A DNA stretch of 64,000 nucleotides from Neelides folsomi. Lineage: Eukaryota > Arthropoda > Collembola > Neelipleona > Neelidae. Shown in pieces: positions 14,386 to 27,648 of the stretch. The stretch spans positions 186,001 through 250,000 of the forward strand of contig JAQGBZ010000009.1 in the NCBI GenBank assembly GCA_034687125.1, in the 5' to 3' direction. Under the pieces are notes generated by a model. It ran no database searches. It was given only the letters and a program-made list of their open reading frames with translations, and had not been told where the DNA came from. A program made the translations under genes and the position numbers. The first letter of the stretch is position 1. Every line of letters starts with the position of its first letter.

Positions 14386-14429
14386 CAGTGCAGTGCAGTG
14401 CAATGCAATGCAATGCAATGAAATGCAAT
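14386..14429. repeat. Pentanucleotide microsatellite (AGTGC/AATGC)n
   Basis: About nine tandem 5-bp units: three AGTGC-type units followed by four perfect AATGC units and degenerate copies (gcaatgcaatgcaatg). A related periodic context continues on both sides. It lies at the border between AT-rich sequence and the GC-rich CtBP upstream block. Confidence 0.85.
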
Positions 14430-15214
14430 ATAATGAGAATGAGTAATTGATAGTGGTGAATGGTTGGCGCCATCATGCGAGGGCGGGCCGTGAGTATTTG
14501 TAAGTTTGGTCGTTGGAGGGCGTGGGGTGTTGGTCCGGCCGTTGGGGGCGGGGAGGATGGCGATGGAGCGATGGAGGGCCGAGGAATGGTCGATGGACGG
14601 GAGCGAAGAAGCACAATAACAGTGGCGAACTTGGGGCGGCGGGGTGCGTAACTCTTCGGCGTCCTCCTCTACTCCCCCAATCAATTGGAGGAGGACGCGG
14701 AGGGAGAGCAACTTCCATCAACAGGAGTCGGGCAAGGAGTCCAAAGACGCAAGGCATGGGAGGGATACCCTAACTCGACTCCTATTATCCCCACTTATCT
14801 TCCCTGCTGCACTTCTCGATCGACCCTCATTGTTCCCAGCCCTCGGCCCTCCCTTCCCTGGAATCCTCGAGAGTCAAATGTCTGGAGGGACATCCCCCAA
14901 CAAACTCGTTTCGACAACCTACTTTCCTCCCCACCTCGCCTCAGTGTCGAGACCGGGCCCAGGAACGTCAAACTCCCGATGTCGCATCGTGTCCATATGA
15001 TCAATGATGTGGGCGAAAGGATGTGAACGGAAGGATTTGTAGAAGGGACTAGTGGCTAAAATGATCCTGGGAAGATGCATAAGAAATTGAAGATGATATT
15101 CAAGGGGCCGTTTGAGAGTGACCGAGGGATGGTTGAGGATGTCTTTTATTCTGTGGTGATTCTTCGGCCGTCTCGTGATGTTGGCAAGGAAGGGCTGGGA
15201 GGCGGCGTGCGTAG

Positions 15215-16997
<1,783 letters not shown>

Positions 16998-17689
16998 CCC
17001 TAACAAACTTTACTTAATTCCTCGATTACAAATGAATTCCCCCCGATGGGAACCCCTTTTTCCAATTAAATAATTTTTAACTTTATTATTTATTGATCTA
17101 TATGCAAGTGATTTATTATACCGTCGCTTTCAATTCAGCCTGTTCAATGGTTATATTTCATCATATCAATTTTTAGCATTCATATATTCTTCATATCTAA
17201 AATATCTCTAGCTATTTAAAATATTCCTAGTTTTTAGTTCATCAACTATGGCTTGAAGGATTGGAAACTACATTAACAAGAAGAGAATGTTCATATCGTA
17301 CATATTATATATATATTATATATATAAATATGGTACTTACAAAATGAGTTAGCAAAGTCGGTTTTAAGTATGAGAATAAAAAGAAAATTTTTAATTACAA
17401 ACATTCATATGATCATTACAATGAAAGAAAAGGGGGGAGGTGAAATAATTATTTTACTAAAAAAATCCATAACTCAAAATAATCATAAATCTCTATTAAA
17501 TGGAGTCAAAGTAAATTGGAAAGGAGGTGACTGAAGACACATACACACACACATAAGAATCATCTTATTACAGGGAAAGTCTTGTCGAGGAGAACAGCCT
17601 TTGATTCATATTTATTGCGATTCCTTGGTTTGTCTAAATGGAGTTGGGAAGGCCGTGATTGAGATGCGATGCAACGAGGTTCTTCAAAC
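16998..17689. other. Convergent 3' intergenic region
   Basis: Holds the 3' ends of CtBP (+) and the CTTNBP2-like gene (-). For the minus-strand gene a canonical AATAAA reads on the minus strand at 17611-17616, about 75 bp past its stop. For CtBP only a variant ATTAAA about 70 bp past the stop was noticed. A TA-alternating microsatellite lies near 17,306-17,330. No gene is seen. Confidence 0.6.
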
Positions 17690-20600
17690 TCATGTGATCT
17701 GTTGTTCTAATTTGGCTGCGTGGATTTTGGCAGTGAGACTTCCGCTTTTCGGAGGAACCGATGGTTTATTCGGAGGAACCGGCGGCGGAATCCCTCTACC
17801 TAAACTATATTTTTTAGCTGATCCGAGGAGTCCAGCGCTCGGGCTTTTCTCGCTGCTTGACATCCCGCCAGGCCCTTTCGTCTGAGAAACCAAAACGTCT
17901 TGTACCACACAAATTTCATGGTTCTTTATATTAAGGGTAAATATAAAAAAAACCACAAAATAGAAAGCAATCCAATTCACACATCCCAATCATCACCCAG
18001 AGTCAAAAATTTTTATATCAAATATGTCATCATACGTATCATAAAGTCAAATAGATCCCCAAATGTAAATTTTAAATTTTTTTGGCCAAATGCATTAATA
18101 CATATAAAAAACGGAAGTTTTAAATACAAATATTTTTGGTTCATTTGAATTGAAAATTGGCGATTGGGAAATATCCGTTGAAAGAATTGAGGCTTTTTTA
18201 TCTCTACTTGTTTACAAGTTTATGATTGGTTAAGAAGCTCAGATAGTAAATCAAGCTTTGTTTAAGTGTCTTATTACGAATTGAAATGGAATCATAAAGT
18301 TAATATTCATGAAACTTGAGATGCTTTATATTTATATAGGTCGATTCCGGTTGATTGGGACACACGAGGTATACCTACTTTTTTATGTCTAGACATCCAT
18401 ACATTCAAATGACCCTTGTCGAAACTTGTCAAGTCAAAAAGAAAAGCATATTAAATGCCTCTGAATGGTTTTTCTCAAAGGCAACAAAGGATCAAAATAT
18501 ATACAAAATGCAAATAAGGTCTCATCCAGCTCAAGATTCGATAAAATTTGTATATAAATATTATTAAGCTTTCACTTATATGCCTATTCAAATGAAGTTA
18601 TAGAGGAATTAAACGCAGATAGATTTACTACAAATTAAGCTGGGCCAAATCTAGTAAATTATAGATTCAAATAATTCTAACATGAATAAGGAAAATGAAA
18701 TGAGAAAAGAAATGAACTAGGCATTAAAACTATCAAAACACATCAAGTTTAGCTGCAGCATTTATTTTGGTAAAATATAGGAAATTAAGGTGGAACTTAT
18801 TAGAGGAGTTGAACATTGAAGTTATGCGAAGGTTTAAAGTAAGATAAAGCAAATTCCATTCCGAATAATGAAGAGAACACTTTTAAAAAGAATCATGTAT
18901 AATATCTTAATCACAAATTATAAAATTCCTACTCAAGTGACAATTTAATAATAAAAGCGTGAATTTGTACGAATTTACAGACTATAATGGACGATTGATA
19001 TGTTCACAGGTTAAATAAGAACTTATAAGTGTTAACAAATTTGCTGGAGTTCAGATAGATTGATCAAACAGTGTATCTGGTATAAATACATACAATGAAA
19101 ATTAAAATACCATATTACTTCCCATTCATAATTTTGAAAGACATAAAGCTACAAGATTAAATATTATATGTATAAAACATAATAAAAACATAATGGAATT
19201 TCTGAAGGAAAATGATATAAAAATATAAATTTTACTTTGGTTTGTATTTAAAAGATACTGCTAAAGTTGTGAATTTTAAAACGTTGAATATCGTTACTTA
19301 AAGATTAATGTTGCGCTTGAATTAAGAAATCAAAAGTGATCGCAATTATAACTATGATGGTAACAATACATATTGTGAACGTTTTCATATTGAATAGACA
19401 AATGAATTTAAGTAATTAAAGGTAAACATCAATAAAATAATACAAGAATTAAAAATATAAATAAACAAAATACATTTGAGCACACATCATGTAAAGTCAA
19501 GTTTACGTAATTTTAAGTAAAACTCAGAAAATAATTGGAATTAGCTGTTTCGCAGATTAAAAAAATAAATATTTAGCTTAGAACAAGTTGCCAATTTAAG
19601 TAATGAAATAAAAGTAATTAAAAGAAAACGGAAAAGGTTCTAAAGTGGCCAAATCATCATTTGTATCTATTTTATAGTGATTTACAAAAATAAAGCATTT
19701 TGACTAGAAGAACTGAAAATGAGCCATTTGAGGAGGAATCTGTCAAAGTCGCAGCTAAAATAAAGCCAGAACTCCATATAAAAATACCTGAAAGACAGAG
19801 TTGGTGGAAGAATTAATTGAAGCTGCAGGTGCCTGAACAGGTGACACCGATTTTGCAATGCCAGTGGCTGAAAAACATTTAAAAACAATTTAGAAATTAT
19901 TTCAATTATTCACAAATGTATTATAAAAATTACAATAAAATAAAGAAGTTCACTAAAGATGAAATTGGAGGTAAAACTTACTTGGTTGAGGTACAGGGAC
20001 AGAATTAACCGTGGAAGAGGTCTTCACTATTGTATTTGTTTGAGAACCTTTCTTAATACCGGTATTGCTATTGTTGAGGGAAGCTTGGAACATGGCTACT
20101 GAATGGGCTTCAGCTAACTGACCCCGAAGTGACTCAACCTAAAAACATTAAATTTACCAACAAATTCTACATAAAAGTCTGAAAGGGAAAATAGGAGAGA
20201 TATATGTTTTATCATCTGACCTCTGCCCGGAGGATCTTTAGATGCGTTTCTACTTCAATTCGCCTTTCTTCTTCGACCCGAACAAGTGTAGTGAGTCGAT
20301 CACGTTCATTTCGAAAACTACTGGCTTGCCTCTCGATCTCGGCTTCCATCCGAAGAGCCTAAATAAAAAAAATATTTTCTCTCTTCCAACAACAACATCA
20401 TTATCATTTAATAATGATAAAAATGGAAAAGCATACAATCTTCTATTTGTGGCTGTGGCTGAGATTATTTGATGGAAAATACCTTTTGGGATTCTTCTTC
20501 TAAGCCTTCGGCCATCGTGAGAGCTTGCCGTTTTTCTTCTTCTAACATGAGGGATAAATCGGCTGACCGTTTCCGTTCTTCAACATACTGCCGCAAGATC

Positions 20601-22241
20601 CGCTTTCGCTCTGTGAGGAGAAGAAGCACGATGTTTTTATGCCGGGTCTTTTCCTCTTCCTGAGCATCTAACGTATCTTTAATTTTCTTCTCAGCCCTTC
20701 CCCGCAGCTGCTTCTCCACTTCAAGTTCTTCTTTTAACTTTGAACCATCTGGGTCAAACAAAGAACAGATTTAATTAATGAATATTTACTTTTTATGAAT
20801 TTAATACGAATAGTTTTCAAATCGGAACTCTTGATTGCCAATAAAAGATTCGAATCCAAATCTCAAATAATGATTTTAATAATATAATCATATAAAGTTA
20901 TTATATATAAAGTTGCAATATTTTACTCACCCTTGATGGAAACATTTTTGAACTTTTCCTCTTCTAATTCTGCTGCCATGTTTTTGTGGATCACTTCGGC
21001 ATCTGCTAGAATCTTACTCATATGCTTCATCGCCTGTCTCTGACGTCGGACTAGATTTTCAAGAGAAAGCTTCTGGGCTTCCCATAATCGAACAAGCTCA
21101 ACGTCTTCCTTTAAATTTCCAAATTGGGCAATGAGGATTTGATGATATAAATGCGCTAAATCATTTGCCAACTACAGATAGCAAGTACTATAATATTTAT
21201 GATCAAATGTGTTGATGTTTACTTTGGAATCTGAGGAGTTGATGAAGGTCGCAAAGCTGTCTCTCTTAAGAGCAGAGAAGGGATCACTGGTGAGGGAGTA
21301 TTTATTGTCGGCGAGGAGCCTTTTCACTCGTTCACATTTTAATGTTGCAATTACGACGTCTCTGGCTTGAACTTCCCCTTCCAAATATGAAAGGATCTTA
21401 AGGAGGTCGCTTTTGCTCAGCTCGTTCGACGGCGTAGATTTTTCCTGTAAACATCCAAATCACCATTTAAAACATCATCGTTAACAAAAGATTCATATAA
21501 ATTTGAGAATCGATGATAAGAGATATTAATCATAATGTTATTGCATCGACTAGCGATCAATTAATAACAATTAATGTAAGACTTGGAATAAATGAATTGG
21601 GTAGGTCAGTTACAGTTTTGAGTCAGAATTTTTCCTATAAAAGAATTTTTTCAGGTAATAATGATATAACTCGGAACAAATAAATTCCTCAAAAGCTTCT
21701 GATAATAATTACAAAAGAGGATTGATATCGAAGAAGAAAAGATCGACTTGGCATACTAACTATAAGAAAGTTGGAACACGAAAAACAAAAGAAAGTGAAA
21801 TCATTTTAAAATCATTTTCTATCATTAAAAGATTAAAAGTCAAGCCATTCAGCCTCTATTGTATTATTAAATGGGATGAATCTCTTGGGCAATTTAAACG
21901 TGAAGTATCTGAGAGAGAGATAAAATGAAAAGTTAATTAGATTTAAAAGTGTTTGGTGGGTCATTGGGTTTAAAGATCATTGTTGAATCTCCAAATGTAG
22001 AAAGTTCGCATAAAGGAGAATTGGAAGGAGTGTCTAAGGCGGTCCGGAAACGGGCAGTGTGCCTCGGATTGGGGAAAACCCCGAAGACGTCAAATGAAGG
22101 AGGTAGTCGGGAGGAGATTTGACCACTCCCTATTGCGGCCGCGAATCAACTTACTTTGATCGTGTTCGAATTCACCGTCTTGTCAAAATAGGAAGTGAGA
22201 ACTTTGTCCATGTCATCACTATCAACCGGAACGGCGGTCAT
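17690..22241 (-). CDS. Cortactin-binding protein 2 family (CTTNBP2/CTTNBP2NL; Drosophila Nausicaa)
   Basis: Cytoplasmic coiled-coil regulator of branched actin. Family members bind cortactin, and the vertebrate proteins also associate with the STRIPAK phosphatase complex. Eight exons (22155-22241, 21223-21444, 20931-21171, 20483-20748, 20221-20358, 19982-20138, 19788-19867, 17690-17881) join in phase to 460 residues. The signature N-terminal region is clear: LSKSDLLKILSYLEGEVQAR, then ERVKRLLADNKYSL and DPFSALKRDS. A long charged coiled coil follows at about residues 105-300 (LEEEKFKNVSIKG, EVEKQLRGRAEKKIK, RMEAEIERQASSFRNERDRL). After a Ser/Thr/Gln linker comes the conserved C-terminal block YSLGRGIPPPVPPNKPSVPP, the proline-rich segment expected to contact the cortactin SH3 domain. 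It has the short form, without the ankyrin repeats of long CTTNBP2. The last intron (about 1.9 kb) is much larger than the rest. Confidence 0.93.
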
Positions 22242-24115
22242 CCTCCGACCCAAAGGTAAACTAGGGCTAATTATATATAAGTCACTTGGGGTGAGGTTGG
22301 ACAGGGAGCAGGGATCAGTCTTCAGAGAGTCTGTTCAACCTCCGATCCGATCACTTCGGTCCTTTCTGTTTGTGTTCACTCTCTCTCTCCTTGCCAGATC
22401 TTCCGTTGATGTTGTAACCTCAGAGTGCGACAAATAGTCACATAACAATTCAAAAGACCAGAGAATGGGAAATTAAAAAAATCAAATGATATTAATTGAC
22501 TTAATGCATTTAAACTCATGATTAGTGCATCTTGTCAATATGCACACCTGGTTCATCAATTTTGTACGGCTTACTATTAGGTACACTAATAATAATTGTA
22601 AATGATAAGAATTAAATTAATATTATTCAAGTCGGGTAATAAATTTTAATACATTGAGTTGATTTTAATCCATTGGCATTTTCCGAATTTTTGGAAACTC
22701 ACTTTTTTGATTTACCAAATAAATGTATTTAATTGTGATATAGGGATTGGTATGTTAATATTGTGATACTCTCGGCATAACTTTGGGATTTGGGAAAATG
22801 TAAAATCAAATCCTCACATGTTTCAACAGCGGTTGATTCTGAAGGGAGGAATCGTGAGAATAACAAACAACAACAACGTCAACTCCAACTTCTCGACAAC
22901 ATATTTATGAATTTTAATGTCCATAGTGCAATATTTAACTACGTCAATATATCAGAAATACATAGATGGATGGAATGATATAAATTGATGTCGTATAATA
23001 AATGGTTGATATATTTATTGTAATTGGCTCATTAACTTCTTTGACATAATGTTTATAAGGTTTATCTATGTAATATAAGGATGTCATTTTACTTATTAGG
23101 TACTTAATTTTAGAATGGATCCAGTTTGGAAGAGGAAATAAAAGGGATGTGAGAAATACTTTGTTCGAATAATGTAATACTTCCCGAAATTCATATAAAT
23201 TAACATTTAAAATCTTTTTATAATTTAAGAATTTAAGAATGTATATAGACAATATTGACTTATTTTTTATAATAAATATAAATACTATATATCTGTATAC
23301 CTACATGCATAAGTTTAACAATTTATAAATTATCTTCATAATTTTTCATCCCTATAAATATAATTAATCTTTATTTATATAATAATATATAAGTAATAGA
23401 TTGAAGGTACATTTGTTACCTCATGATCATGATCATACAAGCAATAAGAAAGAATTTTAATTTTTATAAATACTATGAGTTACGAGGAAAAACCATTTGG
23501 ACACATTATCAATTTTTGACGATCAATATAATTATTAATATAAATATTCACAAATTTTAACTTCAGAATCTTCGGATGTGGATCATGAATTCAGGTGACT
23601 CTTACTCACAGTACAGAGTTAAAAATCACTTTGGGGGAAGGTTAGGTAATGTGATGTAAACAATTTGTAACAATTGAATAACTCTAATTGCTTTAGCTTC
23701 TTTATGCAATTCTGTATCCACCTGTATTTGTGCACCAAATCCGAAAGTTGGTACATAATCAAGATAATAATTAATGCATACATTTATGACGTATTTTAAG
23801 TATAAATTTAACAATTCTTTATCCTTAATGTTAGTCGACAATTTCTTTATATTTGTAGGCAATGAAGCTGCACATAATTTAAAAACCAAAATGTCTGAAT
23901 CTTCAATCTCTACGATATTGATAGGTACCCTTAATATAGACATTAAGACAATATTATAATTACATAACCAATTGAATGGACTGGAGAGATTAATAATACA
24001 TCCCAAAATTAACTTTTAGAGTAATATTATATAAATTATGATAAATATTAACATTTCCACAAACTCTCTCGACCTTTACAGATTATCACTCAAATCAGGA
24101 TTTGTCAGTTAAGTT
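22242..24115. other. Intergenic region upstream of the CTTNBP2-like gene and downstream of UFSP2
   Basis: The first 200 bp are GC-richer with CT repeats (actctctctctcc near 22,380) and probably include the CTTNBP2-like promoter. The remainder is AT-rich. Apart from one uncertain open frame at 23.6-24.0 kb, listed separately, I see no gene, repeat array or RNA. Confidence 0.5.
23626..24006 (-). CDS. Uncertain open frame, faintly copine-like
   Basis: An uninterrupted frame of 126 codons in AT-rich sequence, just downstream of UFSP2 on the same strand. Part of it (LYLKYVINVCINYYLDY followed by VPTFGFGAQI) recalls the YLK...VC..Y..D....FGFGA.I pattern of the copine von Willebrand A domain. The rest does not follow copine order, and no partner exons were found. 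It may be an isolated exon, a decayed gene fragment or chance. Confidence 0.2.
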   Translation of the reverse strand: MGCIINLSSPFNWLCNYNIVLMSILRVPINIVEIEDSDILVFKLCAASLPTNIKKLSTNIKDKELLNLYLKYVINVCINYYLDYVPTFGFGAQIQVDTELHKEAKAIRVIQLLQIVYITLPNLPPK

Positions 24116-26502
24116 TTAAATAGCGGACGGTAAGAGAGGCAAGCACATGTTGTAGAAATCGGCCTTCTTCCAGAAATTGCAATCTTTCCAACCAACCCAA
24201 CCCTTGGTCAAGATCGTCTTCATGTCTTCCTTACCAGTGTAGTGGGGATCAAGAATTAAGAATTGGACTTCTGTTTCCGACTCGGGGTTCCTGCTAACTC
24301 CAATAATTGTGTGTGCCAAAACTCCGCCGCCAATCATTACGGGTGTCCCGTGAATCTTAAAATGAGACTCCAAATCTGCAGCTCTGTATCATTCAAAGGA
24401 GAATAACTTTTAAAATATTGGTAATATCACTGCTACCTTATTTATATATCTACCTAACTAAATATTATATTAATTATCTTGATGCTAAATATTGTAATGA
24501 ACATAATTTTGATTTTTTTTACCTTGAGGCCATATCTGCTCCGCTGGATATTGCGATAATCCTACAAGATATTCCCATAAGAGCCTCTAGAACGAACCCA
24601 ACCTCTGTTGATCCAATCCATTGCCTCGAATTAATAAAGTTCAAGTTTTTGTCTCCCAAGCTAACCTAGTATATAAAGATTCAAGATTTAACAATTTATC
24701 ATATTTTATAATGTTTAGGTTTAGTATATAAATTGTTTCATACGAGACATTCTTGGATCTCTTTATGAGTTGGCACTTCATTAGATGTGAAGCCTTGGAG
24801 GCGAAACCATGAAATAATTGTTTGCAAAGAACGATATGCACACCCCCATCCGTCATCATTGAAATCGTCCTGCATGTAGTGACGATATTCGTAAAAGCCT
24901 GGAATGATCGCAGTATTCGAATATTTCCCTTTGAGAGACGTGTGAGGAGAGATGAGAGCCCGTGGCATTTGGAATATCGCAGCATTTCTTCGGAAATACG
25001 GAAGAGTTTGTCGAGCAAAAAGGACCCTATGGAGCTCTTGTCGTTTTTCCACTATTAAATCCAAAATGTATTTTAACATTATGATTTTTTTGAAATTGAA
25101 TGAAATTTTAATAAGATCTATTTCAAAGTATTTTTAATAAGTATGGTAGGTAAAGTTATTAAAAGTATAAAACATACGAAGCTTTTCTTCAACAGTATTT
25201 TGAGGGTAGAAAATAGTGATGAAATGATTGCAAAACTTTGGCCAAAAATGAAAAACTTCCGGTTTTTCCGCACTAATAGAATTTCCAAGCTGATGAAGAA
25301 TATTTGAGTGAAATCCTCTTTCCAATTGAGCGCAAACCGCCGCGTTGAACTTTCGGTACAAGTGAATGGCCGACATGGTGACGGGGACGATCACAAGAGT
25401 TGAAATGTTCACGTAATGCTCGAAGAGTTTACAAGACGCAGCTAAAATACAAAAAGGATTAAGCCAATGGTCAAAAGATGTTTTAAATCTTACTTTTATC
25501 CGTCACAAGAATGGCCGCTTTATTGAAAAAGTTGGACTTTGTTTGATCATAAAGCATGTTGACGTCCACGATGGTGATTGAAGGAATGAAATAATTTTCA
25601 TTCTTTGATTTCATCTTTTCGAGGTCTCCTTGTACACATTTGACAATGTCAGACACGCGAACTTTCCTTTTTAAAGTTGGGGCATCGGAAATGATGTTTC
25701 CATTCCTTGGAAGAATTGTGGCGATTTCCTCTGATCCGATTGTGTAGGCGGCTTGATTCAACACTCTTGACTAGAATTAAATAATAATTTTAATTTCATG
25801 AATTATGTAAATAATAATCTTTTAAATACTTTGGCCAGAGCAAAACAGTCTTTAAGATCCGGGGGCTCAAGTAAACTTGTGAGAAGGAATTCTCCCCCGA
25901 TGCGGAATGTACAGACATGTGTTTGCCAAAATAATTCATCCTCGACAATGTCGAGGTCCAGTGGAGTTAAAAAGTCTAAACCATTTGACGCCACAATAGC
26001 ACCACCAGCAACTTTCAACAGGATCGGCTTGTCAATGTTATCAAGGGCCTGAAATCACCAGAACAATTATCAACACAATCATTGAGAATAACATGAATGG
26101 ATTATCAATTTAAATAAAAGATGATTGAATAAAAACAAAATAAATTACCGTGTAAACATCTTGATCCTCATCATCTTCAAATTCAACCATTCCAATGAGC
26201 GTAAATCCAAAAGGTAATGCGCTTTGTCCCACTTTCAACGACTCCTCATCTGAATAATGAATGACTGTCGCAGCAACGGCATGTTCGATTCCGCCATATC
26301 CTTTGCAAATTCCATACACCAAGAATCGGCTAACTTTTCCATCTAATTCTTCAAATTCCTTGAGTCTCTAAAATAATTAAAAATAAAATAAAATTATTTA
26401 AATTCTTATATTGCAAGTTATTAGAAAGATTTATTGATAAGGAATAATTACCTCGTAGAGTGATCTCAAAACGACAACTGTTTCGCAATCTTCTGATTCC
26501 AT
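24116..26502 (-). CDS. UFSP2: UFM1-specific cysteine protease 2 (UFSP2)
   Basis: Matures the UFM1 precursor and removes UFM1 from targets, mainly at the ER membrane (for example ribosomal protein uL24). Eight exons, roughly 26452-26502, 26149-26370, 25803-26049, 25483-25770, 25182-25440, 24745-25055, 24523-24667 and 24116-24383, encode about 590 residues. That is longer than the human protein (about 470). The papain-like peptidase_C78 domain is at the C-terminus: the catalytic Cys in [10 protein letters not shown], preceded by the [15 protein letters not shown] block, then [28 protein letters not shown], and the Asp/His pair in LILDPHYTG, ending [19 protein letters not shown]. All catalytic residues are present. 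The N-terminal half ([17 protein letters not shown] onward) is the poorly conserved UFSP2-specific region. The start is the first ATG of the first in-phase exon. It is divergent from the ORP gene. Confidence 0.93.
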
Positions 26503-27648
26503 TTCAAATACGTGTTCTAATCGAACTAATTAATTGGGATCGTGAAAATTAGAAAGCCCTTTGATAAAATCTGTTCAAGCTTCACAACAGAAAATCTTGA
26601 GAATTAAGATTGGGCATGCATTTAAATTGGTTTAACTCTTTGAGGCAATTTATATCCCCATAAGCTTTTGCTCCCTCTCAATTCTAATCCTTTATCGTAG
26701 CAAGGCCAAGCCAATTAATTGTGGTGAACTTTAATCTTTAATGCTCCTGTCTGTCTGGGTATTATGAGATAACTCGTCGAACAATCCCGGAATGACTCAT
26801 CATTTATCATTCAAATTATCACATTTTCTCCCTTCGCCCCTCACAATTTAAATTCCCCAAAGGAGGCCAACTTTAATTATTATTGAGGTAGAAATAATGG
26901 GACTCGTTTCCATAATGGCAAGTGAATGATGTGTGCAGAGTGTAAATAGAACCTAGTTATGCATAAATGTGTTTTAACGAGCTTCTGGTAATGTAGTAGA
27001 GAGGATAAATATAGGGGTTTTTAGAGGCCTGACTTTCCCACACATCTATTTGTATTATTCCAGCGCCTTGGTTGAATGCGAATAATATGTTAAATCAAGG
27101 CATTGCACCAAATCACCAAATGTCCTCGTCTTCCCTGGACATGGAACCAACCTAAAAGGAATATTAAATTAAGATCCCACTCTTTAATTCCTATAACCAA
27201 GGTTGAGCACTATTGAAGAGCTCGCCGCCAGAATGGTGCTCTCCACATCCACTCCGACCGCCCATTATCATTTGTAAACGGTGAGTGGACACTTGTTAAT
27301 TAATTATCGCAAGCTCTTGCTTTTCCTTGTGACGATTTGTTTGTTTGCAGTCATATTGTATCACTAACTAATGGGTTGTTCGACTTCCTGACCTTCTCAA
27401 CCTTGTTGGGAGTATACTCAATTTATTCATTCATTACTTATCAGCTGAATTAAAAGTCACATAGGTTTTTTTATTATACTGCTATCTTCGTATCTTTAAT
27501 CCTTTACAACAAAAACATGTCATTAATAGAGCTAACATTTTTGCAGCTTATCTTTGCGTAATGTCTTTAATATAGAGTCATAACGAATGAATGATTTTTT
27601 ATGTAGGAACCAAAGAACAAGAGTCAATTTTTTACAAATCAATCGACG
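26503..27648. promoter_or_regulatory. Shared divergent promoter region of UFSP2 and the ORP5/8-like gene
   Basis: 1.15 kb between two head-to-head start codons. On the plus strand a likely noncoding exon ends at about 27280 (AAACG/GTGAGTGG) and splices to a 3' site at about 27607 (ttttttatgtag), 42 bp before the ORP start codon. No promoter element for UFSP2 is distinguishable. No other coding sequence is seen. Confidence 0.45.
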
